A DNA stretch of 64,000 nucleotides from Diaminobutyricimonas aerilata (GTDB taxonomy: Bacteria; Actinomycetota; Actinomycetes; Actinomycetales; Microbacteriaceae), in assembly GCF_002797715.1 (NCBI RefSeq), contig NZ_PGFF01000001.1, positions 1,697,304 through 1,761,303 on the forward strand. Reading direction: 5' to 3'. Shown piece after piece: positions 58,405 through 64,000 of this stretch (position 1 is the stretch's first letter; every line of letters starts with the position of its first letter). The notes beneath the pieces are model-generated. The model had not been told where the DNA came from and made no database searches. It saw nothing but the letters and a program-made list of their open reading frames with translations. A program made the position numbers and the translations under genes.

Positions 58405-59034
58405 TTACTTGAGGAAGTAGATGATGAGGAACAGCGCGATCCACACCACGTCGACGAAGTGCCAGTAGTACGACACGACGATGGCGCTGGTGGCCTCGCG
58501 ATGCGTGAACGTCCTCACCGCGTAGGCACGGCCGATCACGAGAAGGAAGGCGATGAGTCCACCGGTCACGTGCAGACCGTGGAAGCCGGTGGTGATGTAG
58601 AAGGCCGACCCGTACGAGTTGCTGGTGAGGCTCACGTACTCGCTGACCAGAAGCGAGTACTCGTAGGTCTGGCCGATGATGAAGATCGCACCCAGCAGAT
58701 AGGTCAGGTAGAACCACTCGATCATGCCCCACTGCGTGGGCTTCCACCCGGTGCGGCGGTGCTGCAGGCGCTCGGCCGCGAAGACGCCGAACTGGCACGT
58801 GACCGACGAGAGCACCAGGATCACCGTGATCGTGAACGACAGCGGGATGTTGAGCTTCGCCGTCTCGTGGGCCCACAGATCGGGGGCCATCGAGCGCAGC
58901 GTGAAGTAGATCGCGAACAACCCGGCGAAGAACATGACCTCGCTGCCGAGCCAGACGATCGTTCCGACTTGGACGACGTTGGGACGGTTGATCATCGGGG
59001 CGCCCAGAGAGCGCGGCAAGGGGGTGCTGGTCAC
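58405..59034 (-). CDS. ctaE: Cytochrome c oxidase subunit III
   Basis: 209 aa, five membrane segments: [97 protein letters not shown] and [21 protein letters not shown]. The E-x-F of helix II and HGLHVxxG are typical. CATAAT at 59041-59046 ends six bases before GTG 59034, which fixes this GTG over those upstream and implies a leaderless ctaE-qcrCAB transcript. Confidence 0.95.
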   Translation of the reverse strand: MTSTPLPRSLGAPMINRPNVVQVGTIVWLGSEVMFFAGLFAIYFTLRSMAPDLWAHETAKLNIPLSFTITVILVLSSVTCQFGVFAAERLQHRRTGWKPTQWGMIEWFYLTYLLGAIFIIGQTYEYSLLVSEYVSLTSNSYGSAFYITTGFHGLHVTGGLIAFLLVIGRAYAVRTFTHREATSAIVVSYYWHFVDVVWIALFLIIYFLK

Positions 59035-59114
59035 CACACCATTATGGACGATCCGGAGCACCCCCCGTACCGCGCCGCACCCCTTGAACGCACTGACGGG
59101 CCTATCCTGGCCAC

Positions 59115-60167
59115 ATGCTCGCGACCCCCGATTGGCCCGGCCTGCTGACCCGCCTCCTCGACGGCGACGACCTGACCATCAGCGAGGCGTCGTGGGCCAT
59201 GCGGCAGGTCATGGCAGGCACCGTGACGCCCGCCCGGCTCGCGGCGTTCCTCGTCGCGCTGCGCGCGAAGGGCGAGACCGTGGACGAGGTCGTCGGGTTC
59301 CGCGACGCGGTGCTCGAGAACGCGCTGCCGTTCGACGCCGACCCCATGGCCCTCGACATCGTGGGCACCGGGGGCGACCGGTTCGGCACGGTGAACGTCT
59401 CGACGATGTCATCGGTGGTCGCCGCGGCGGCCGGAGCGCGCGTGGTGAAGCACGGCAACCGCGCGGCGAGCTCGGCGTCCGGCTCCTCGGACGTGCTCGC
59501 CGCCCTGGGCATCGATCTCTCCCTGTCGCCCGCGCGTGTCGCCGAGGTGCTCGAGGAGGTCGGCATCACGTTCGCGTTCGCGTCGGCGTTCCACCCGGGC
59601 TTCGCGAACGCCGGGCCGGTGCGCAAGGAGCTGGGCGTGCCGACGGTGTTCAACTTCCTCGGTCCGCTCTGCAATCCGGTGCGGCCGGAGGCGAGCGCGG
59701 TCGGCGTCGCGAACGCGGAGAAGATCCCGCTGTTCGTCGGGGTGTTCCAGACGCGAGGGGCGACGGCTCTCGTGTTCCGTGGCGACGACGGGCTCGACGA
59801 GATGACCACCACGGGTCACAGCCACGTCTGGGAGGTGTCGCGCGGACTCGTGACCGAACACGACATCGACCCGCGCGAGCTGGGTCTCGCCCGCGCCGAG
59901 ATCCAGGACCTGCAGGGCGGGGATGCGGCGCACAACGCGGCGATCGCGCGGGCGGTGTTCGCCGGCGACCGCGGCCCCGTGCGCGACATCGTGCTGCTCA
60001 ACACCGCCGCGGGGCTCGTGTCGTGGGACCTGGCGAACGATCCGGAACTCGTGCAACGGGACATCCGCGAGCGTTTCGCCGAGAAGATCGCGGTCGCCGA
60101 GTCGACGATCGACTCGGGCGCGGCAGCGGCGAAACTGGACGCGTGGGTGGCTGCCGCGGGGGCCTGA
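59115..60167 (+). CDS. trpD: Anthranilate phosphoribosyltransferase
   Basis: 350 aa. Second step of tryptophan synthesis: anthranilate plus PRPP. PRPP motif [50 protein letters not shown] and the anthranilate channel [30 protein letters not shown]. The other trp genes are not adjacent; trpD beside ctaE is usual in actinobacteria. TATCCT at 59103-59108 ends six bases before ATG 59115 (leaderless). Confidence 0.96.
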   Translation: MLATPDWPGLLTRLLDGDDLTISEASWAMRQVMAGTVTPARLAAFLVALRAKGETVDEVVGFRDAVLENALPFDADPMALDIVGTGGDRFGTVNVSTMSSVVAAAAGARVVKHGNRAASSASGSSDVLAALGIDLSLSPARVAEVLEEVGITFAFASAFHPGFANAGPVRKELGVPTVFNFLGPLCNPVRPEASAVGVANAEKIPLFVGVFQTRGATALVFRGDDGLDEMTTTGHSHVWEVSRGLVTEHDIDPRELGLARAEIQDLQGGDAAHNAAIARAVFAGDRGPVRDIVLLNTAAGLVSWDLANDPELVQRDIRERFAEKIAVAESTIDSGAAAAKLDAWVAAAGA

Positions 60168-60242
60168 CCGGCCCGCTGTGGACTTGCTGGGGGTGCGCGC
60201 GCGACACGCCGTCGTGGCCCGCCGACTCGTAGTGTCGAACAT

Positions 60243-60512
60243 ATGTCCGACTCGAACTCCCCCTCCTCGAACGACCCGTCCGACTCGAACGGCGCCGAGA
60301 TGCTCGGCGCCGCAGGCCCGGAAGCCGATCCCGCGGTGAAGGACACCTCGCAGTGGGTCACCGGCGATGAGCCGATGACCGCGGCTCAGCGAAGCTACCT
60401 CGACACCCTCGCCCGTGAGGCCGGGGAGGAGATCTCCGCGGACCTCACCAAGGCCGAGGCATCCGACCACATCGAGCGCCTCCAGCAGAAGACGGGCCGC
60501 TCTCAGGACTGA
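60243..60512 (+). CDS. DUF3072 protein
   Basis: 89 aa. A Ser/Asp/Asn-rich disordered start is followed by the DUF3072 core: DTSQWVTGDEPMTAAQRSYLDTLAREAGEEI, then LTKAEASDHIERLQQKTGR, probably a small helical, possibly DNA-binding, unit. Function unknown. TAGTGT ends seven bases before ATG 60243 (probably leaderless). Confidence 0.88.
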   Translation: MSDSNSPSSNDPSDSNGAEMLGAAGPEADPAVKDTSQWVTGDEPMTAAQRSYLDTLAREAGEEISADLTKAEASDHIERLQQKTGRSQD

Positions 60513-60528
60513 CGCCGGCCGGGTCTCG

Positions 60529-60900
60529 TCAGGACCCGTCGAGGTAGAGCCAGCGTCCGCCTTCGCGACGGAAGCGGCTGCGCTCGTACTGCTCTCCGCG
60601 TTCCGTCCCGGCGCGCCACATGGCGCGGAACTCGACGACCCCGTCGGTCTCGAGCGGCCCTCCGCGTTCTCGCGCGAGGACGTCCAGCCGATACCACCGC
60701 AACTCCGGATCCAGCTCGAGCGAAACCGGCCTCGTCGACGGGTGCCAGGTGTCGAGCAGGTACTCCGCCTCGCGACGCACGTAGGCGCTGTACCTCGAGC
60801 GCATGAGCTGTTCCGCCGTGCCCGCCCTGCGCTCGGCGCGATGGAGCGGGCCGCAGCACTCGTCGTACGGCAGTCCGCTCAGGCACGGGCAGCGTTCCAT
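60529..60900 (-). CDS. YchJ-like SEC-C motif protein (UPF0225)
   Basis: 123 aa. N-terminal SEC-C-like zinc motif CPCLSGLPYDECCGP, then the YchJ domain (AEQLMRSRYSAYVRREAEYLLDTWHPSTRP, GVVEFRAMWR, ERSRFRREGGRWLYLDG), an NTF2-like fold. The family has no settled function. Convergent with DUF3072, 16 bp between stops. Confidence 0.9.
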   Translation of the reverse strand: MERCPCLSGLPYDECCGPLHRAERRAGTAEQLMRSRYSAYVRREAEYLLDTWHPSTRPVSLELDPELRWYRLDVLARERGGPLETDGVVEFRAMWRAGTERGEQYERSRFRREGGRWLYLDGS

Positions 60901-60954
60901 CCGTCGATTCTCGCAGGCACCGGGGAAGGTGCAGGGTGATCGCGCAGGAAAAAC

Positions 60955-61005
60955 TTAGCCATTGCGCTAACTATTTCTTAGGTGAATACTTAGCCGCATG
61001 GTTAA
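60955..61005 (+). promoter_or_regulatory. Two ArsR-type operator-like dyads at 60998
   Basis: TTAGC-n6-GCTAA at 60955-60970 is a perfect dyad; TTAGC-n6-GTTAA at 60990-61005 is an imperfect copy covering the start codon, 35 bp on. Both are AT-rich islands in a GC-rich region. A regulator bound here would block transcription start, consistent with autoregulation by the ArsR-family protein. Confidence 0.6.
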
Positions 61006-61360
61006 CGAAAGCGGCGCGCTCGACGGCGTCTTCGCCGCGCTGACTGATCCGACCCGACGAGCGGTCGTCCGCCGACTCGGGGAGGGCCCGTGCAGCGTCA
61101 GCGATCTGGCCCGGCAGTTCACCATCAGCCTGCCGTCGTTCATGAAGCACGTGCACACGCTCGAGACCCATGGACTGATCCGGACGGTGAAGTCGGGGAG
61201 GGTCCGCACCTGCCACCTCGACCGCCGACGGTTCGCGTTGGTCGAGGACTGGCTCGCCGAGCAGCACCGCGTCTGGGCCGGCCGCACCGACCGCCTGGAG
61301 GACTTCGTGACCCGTTCCGACTCTGAAAGCCCTACCCCACCCCTGGAGGACCTGCGATGA
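60998..61360 (+). CDS. ArsR-family transcriptional regulator
   Basis: 120 aa winged helix: LDGVFAALTDPTRRAVVRRLGEGPCSVSDLARQFTISLPSFMKHVHTLETHGLIRTVKSGRVRTCHLD. No metal-binding cysteine pair is visible, so it belongs to the metal-independent ArsR group that accompanies SRPBCC proteins. Its stop overlaps the next gene's start as ATGA. Confidence 0.92.
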   Translation: MVNESGALDGVFAALTDPTRRAVVRRLGEGPCSVSDLARQFTISLPSFMKHVHTLETHGLIRTVKSGRVRTCHLDRRRFALVEDWLAEQHRVWAGRTDRLEDFVTRSDSESPTPPLEDLR

Positions 61361-61833
61361 ATCCCGACCTCGACCTCAGCCTGCAGCGACTGATCCGTGC
61401 CCCGCGCTCCACCGTATGGAGTGCGTGGACGGATGCGGCCCGGCTCGCGCAGTGGTTCCTGCCTTCGCCCACGATCGCGCGTGTCGATCGGCTCGAGGTG
61501 CGGCCGGGCGGCGCACTGGTCACCTCGATGAGTGACGACGGGACCGTGTTCGTGCCGCACATGGATGCGTGCTTCCTCGTGGTGGAGCCCGGCGAGCGGC
61601 TCGTCTTCACCAACGCGCTCGACAGCACGTGGCGGCCCACCGATCCCGCCCCCGTGCCGATGACCGCGGAGATCACCTTCGGCGAGCATCCGGAAGGCAC
61701 CCAGTACGGCGTACTGGTGCGTCACGGTGACCCGTCGGCGCGGGCCCGCCACGCGGAACTGGGATTCACCGAGGGCTGGGGAGGGGTGACCGCGCAGCTG
61801 GCACGACTCGTCGAGACGATTGCGGGGGAGTGA
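61357..61833 (+). CDS. SRPBCC (AHSA1-type) domain protein
   Basis: 158 aa START-like hydrophobic-pocket fold: LSLQRLIRAPRSTVWSAWTDAARLAQWFLPSP at the N-terminus and HAELGFTEGWGGVTAQLARLVETIAGE at the C-terminus, both typical of AHSA1. Ligand unknown. Coupled to the upstream ArsR gene; such pairs are widespread and thought to respond to small hydrophobic molecules or stress. Confidence 0.92.
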   Translation: MNPDLDLSLQRLIRAPRSTVWSAWTDAARLAQWFLPSPTIARVDRLEVRPGGALVTSMSDDGTVFVPHMDACFLVVEPGERLVFTNALDSTWRPTDPAPVPMTAEITFGEHPEGTQYGVLVRHGDPSARARHAELGFTEGWGGVTAQLARLVETIAGE

Positions 61834-61896
61834 ACTCGATTCCCGCACGGCGGACGTGATCGAGCGCTCGTGCGCTCGCGCGACGGGCAGTGGGCG

Positions 61897-62193
61897 CTAC
61901 TCGCGCACCATCACGTCGAGGAGTTCGAGCGATTCGTATCGCCCGATCCCGGCGAGGATCGCGGGGTCCGACGCCTCGAGTGCGCTGACGGCCTCGCGGT
62001 CGGCGACCCGCACGACGCACATCCCCCAGACGCCGTCCGGGTCTCCCACCGGACTCAGGATGAGGGCCGTGCCGGCCGCGAGGTGCTCGGCCCAATACGC
62101 GAAGTGCCGCTCCATGGCGGCGGATTCGTCGGCGGTCATCGTCTCCGCGAAGTCCGCTCGATGCGGGAGGAGTCGCATGAGATACCAGTTCAT
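61897..62193 (-). CDS. YCII-related protein
   Basis: 98 aa dimeric alpha-beta fold: MNWYLMRLLPHRADFAETMTADESAAMERHFAYWAEHLAAG, then ILSPVGDPDGVWGMCVVRVADREAVSALEASDPAILAG. Resembles the YCII group, often named by similarity to chlorophenol enzymes, here probably a small-molecule-binding or lyase protein. Overlaps the SRPBCC gene upstream by 4 bp, the last gene of the leftward VOC-ArsR-SRPBCC-YCII operon. Confidence 0.88.
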   Translation of the reverse strand: MNWYLMRLLPHRADFAETMTADESAAMERHFAYWAEHLAAGTALILSPVGDPDGVWGMCVVRVADREAVSALEASDPAILAGIGRYESLELLDVMVRE

Positions 62194-62681
62194 CGTTCCA
62201 GGTGCTCCTTCAGTCCACGCAGGATGGTCGCCCAGCCCTCGTTGAACGCGCCGCCGGCGTAACCGCCCGGGAGGGCACACGCGGCGACGAGTTCCTCGGC
62301 GGAGAGTCGATCCCAGCCGCGATGCTCCAGGTCGACGCGCGTCGTGCCGTCGGGCAGTGCGGTGAATCGCAGCTCGACCTCGGTCGGCTGCCCGGTGATG
62401 TTCCACGTCATGGTGAACCCGTGAGGCGGTGCCCAGTCGAGCAGGTGACCCCACTCGCGCGACGAGCCGTCGTGCCAGTGCTCGGTCACCGCGCCGCCCG
62501 TCCGGTGCTCGACGGTGATGCGGGCGATCCTCTCGCTCCCGCCGTAGGAGAACGGGTCGAGCGGCCACCACTCCGCGAGCCGATCGAGGAACACGTCGAA
62601 GGTGCGCTCCCGGTCGGCACGCACGATCGTCGATTGCCGCACCGGGGGACGCGTGAACTGCAGCACGTTGTCGGCGGTCAT
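62190..62681 (-). CDS. SRPBCC (AHSA1-type) domain protein
   Basis: 163 aa: QSTIVRADRERTFDVFLDRLAEWWPLDPFSYGG, a WGHLLDWAPPHGFTMTWNI core and GGAFNEGWATILRGLKEHLER at the end. Same fold as the 61357 protein but not a close duplicate. ATG 62681 overlaps the stop of the ArsR gene by 4 bp. The pair belongs to a four-gene leftward operon. Confidence 0.92.
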   Translation of the reverse strand: MTADNVLQFTRPPVRQSTIVRADRERTFDVFLDRLAEWWPLDPFSYGGSERIARITVEHRTGGAVTEHWHDGSSREWGHLLDWAPPHGFTMTWNITGQPTEVELRFTALPDGTTRVDLEHRGWDRLSAEELVAACALPGGYAGGAFNEGWATILRGLKEHLER

Positions 62682-63004
62682 CGCTCCGCCTCCACGAGAG
62701 CGCGACCGCGATCGAGCGCATCCGACCAGATGGCGTCGAGGGCGGCCTGCACCCGGACCATCGCCTCGGGGCGTGCCCGGTACAGCCGCCGGGTGCCGTC
62801 GCGCCGCTCCGTCACGAGACCCGCCTCCTTGAGCACCGCGAGGTGCTGACTGACGGCCGACCGGGTGACGTCGAATTCCTCCGCGATGCGGCCGGCGGGC
62901 AGCTCCCGTTCGCGCACGAGCCGGAGGATCGAGCGCCGACGCTGCTCCGAGAGCGCCCGCAGCATCCGGTCCGCTTCGTCATCACGAGCGAGGGCAGCCG
63001 TCAC
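62678..63004 (-). CDS. ArsR-family transcriptional regulator
   Basis: 108 aa winged helix: MLRALSEQRRRSILRLVRERELPAGRIAEEFDVTRSAVSQHLAVLKEAGLVTERRDGTRRLYRARPEAM. GTG 63004 overlaps the VOC stop as GTGA; a GTG at 63010 is the alternative. Candidate regulator of its own operon through the palindrome at 63379-63392. Confidence 0.92.
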   Translation of the reverse strand: MTAALARDDEADRMLRALSEQRRRSILRLVRERELPAGRIAEEFDVTRSAVSQHLAVLKEAGLVTERRDGTRRLYRARPEAMVRVQAALDAIWSDALDRGRALVEAER

Positions 63005-63357
63005 GCCCACAGGCCGACCGTGTTGCCGTCGGGGTCGGTGAACATCGCGAAGGTGCCGAACCCGTCCGGCAGCTCCGTGGGCTCGACGAGCCGCGCGCCC
63101 CCGAGCTGCTCGGCCCGATCGAGGTATGCGGCGAGGTCGTCGACCCGCACGTAGAACTTCACGCCCGTGTCACCCTCGCCCATCGACGGCCGGATGCCGC
63201 CCATGAGCGGAATGGGCTCGGACTGCGTGTCGACGAGGGCGTATCCGTCGTCGCCGGGCGCCCCGTCGACCTTCCAGTCGAACAGCTGCTCGTAGAAACG
63301 ACCGAGCCGCTCGTGATCCGTGCTGACGATCTCGAACATCGCTACCGGCTGACCCAT
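63001..63357 (-). CDS. VOC (glyoxalase/bleomycin-resistance) family protein
   Basis: 118 aa, one vicinal-oxygen-chelate unit: MFEIVSTDHERLGRFYEQLFDWKVDG, GDTGVKFYVRVDDLAAYLDRAEQLGGARLVEPTELPDGFGTFAMFTDPDGNTVGLW. Specific reaction unknown. ATG 63357 is favoured over GTG 63363 because AGGAG lies six bases before it. First gene of the leftward operon. Confidence 0.92.
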   Translation of the reverse strand: MGQPVAMFEIVSTDHERLGRFYEQLFDWKVDGAPGDDGYALVDTQSEPIPLMGGIRPSMGEGDTGVKFYVRVDDLAAYLDRAEQLGGARLVEPTELPDGFGTFAMFTDPDGNTVGLWA

Positions 63358-63378
63358 GACCACTCCTTTGTTAGGTGT

Positions 63379-63392
63379 CGCTTACGTTAGCG
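63379..63392. promoter_or_regulatory. Palindromic operator-like site before the VOC-ArsR operon
   Basis: CGCTTACGTTAGCG is a 14-bp palindrome with one mismatched pair around a central ACGT, 22 bp upstream of the VOC start. The position suits an ArsR operator overlapping the leftward promoter. Confidence 0.5.
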
Positions 63393-63464
63393 TGTCCTGT
63401 CGGATGCGACAAGAGGCATTTGCGGGGGAGGGAGCGGCGGTGTCGTGCGATCTACCCTTGACCC

Positions 63465-64000
63465 ATGGATCTCGGACTCACCGGCCGTGTGGCCCTCGTC
63501 GTCGGCGGCAGCGGACGCATCGGAATCGCGACCGCCCGCCAGCTGCTCGCGGAGGGGGCGGTCGTCGTGCTCGCCGCCCGCGACCGGGGGCGGCTCGATG
63601 CCGCCGCGGCGGAGCTCGGCGCCGACGTGCGGGTCGCCGTCGTGGATACGCGCGACGCCGGCTCGGTCGACACGATGGTGCGGTCGGTCGTCGAGGATCT
63701 CGGCCGCATCGACGTGCTCGTCAACACCGCGGCTCCACCGGCCGGCACCCTCGACCCCTCACTGGACCGTGACCCGGCGGCGATCCTCTCAGCCATCGAC
63801 GGGAAGGCGCTCGGCTACCTGCGCGTCATCGAGGCCGTGCTGCCCGGGATGCTCGAGCGCGGCTGGGGGCGGATCATCAATGTGAGCGGACAGAACGCCC
63901 TGCTCAGCACCTCGCTCACCGCGTCCGCCCGCAACAGCGTCGCGAGCATCGCCTCGAAGGTCGTCGCGGATGCTGCAGCCGGCACCGGCGTGACCGTCAA
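63465..64000 (+). CDS. Short-chain dehydrogenase/reductase-fold protein (C-terminus beyond the window)
   Basis: About 178 residues visible from ATG 63465. NAD(P)-binding GGSGRIGIATARQL and the VLVNTAAPP (NNAG-like) segment are SDR-type. The catalytic region INVSGQNALLSTSLTASARNSVASIASK lacks the YxxxK dyad: the expected positions read SARNS. It may be an SDR with altered chemistry or no reductase activity. TACCCT at 63453-63458 ends six bases before the start (leaderless). Confidence 0.85.
   Translation, partial: MDLGLTGRVALVVGGSGRIGIATARQLLAEGAVVVLAARDRGRLDAAAAELGADVRVAVVDTRDAGSVDTMVRSVVEDLGRIDVLVNTAAPPAGTLDPSLDRDPAAILSAIDGKALGYLRVIEAVLPGMLERGWGRIINVSGQNALLSTSLTASARNSVASIASKVVADAAAGTGVTV

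Overview
The window is very GC-rich, densely coded actinobacterial chromosome. Gene content and order point to Microbacteriaceae or a close relative (inference): an AceE-type pyruvate dehydrogenase E1 beside a PucR-type regulator, glnA1 / RDD protein / DUF4191 protein, glnA2-glnE, sigA-murT-gatD / DUF7455 / parE, the ctaE-qcrCAB branch of a bcc-aa3 respiratory chain, a mycoredoxin-like protein and PAC2. I see no phage, insertion sequence, integron or CRISPR array; the region reads as core chromosome with small accessory inserts.

Layout. 1-4.1 kb: partial PucR-type regulator, aceE, AhpE-like peroxiredoxin, tRNA-Val. 4.2-6.3 kb: small proteins (PspC, Nudix, two unknowns) and a glutathione peroxidase. 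6.3-12 kb: a carbohydrate island with CUT1 ABC importer (binding protein and two permeases, no ATPase), Gfo/Idh/MocA oxidoreductase and LacI repressor, with two inverted LacI-type sites in the divergent promoter. 12-16 kb: DUF2975/XRE pair, DUF1304, 45-bp tandem repeats, DUF222-HNH protein, nitroreductase-fold protein. 16-20 kb: disordered protein, Nif3-like protein, coiled-coil protein, RNase HI, RNase P RNA. 20-28 kb: kdpFABCDE with a further tiny membrane ORF in front. 28-31.8 kb: ppgK, map, small ORF, DUF72, panB.

31.9-39.8 kb is a nitrogen block: glnA2-glnE, mycoredoxin-like protein, DUF2510 protein, glnA1, RDD and DUF4191 proteins, with a complete four-element GlnR operator before glnA1. 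39.9-46.1 kb: pseudokinase, E2 acyltransferase, lpd and pepA; E2 and lpd together with aceE make a full pyruvate dehydrogenase. 46.2-54.5 kb: PAC2, MFS, sigA, murT-gatD, DUF7455, parE. 54.8-59 kb: qcrB, qcrA, qcrC, ctaE. 59.1-64 kb: trpD, DUF3072, YchJ-like protein, two ArsR/SRPBCC stress modules with a VOC protein, and a truncated SDR.

The most interesting signal is the murT-gatD pair at 49978-51935. GatD has lost its catalytic cysteine (Gly92 in its place) and has no cysteine at all. MurT has no cysteine either, so it lacks the usual Cys4 zinc ribbon. Glutamine-dependent amidation of lipid II therefore looks impossible while the ligase ATP site is intact. In a lineage known for B-type peptidoglycan, where cross-bridges start at the D-Glu alpha-carboxyl, this suggests a repurposed ligase that uses an amine other than glutamine-derived ammonia. 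A second window-wide signal is a leaderless-promoter architecture: a TAnnnT-like -10 box ending exactly 6 or 7 nt before the start codon at about 15 genes.
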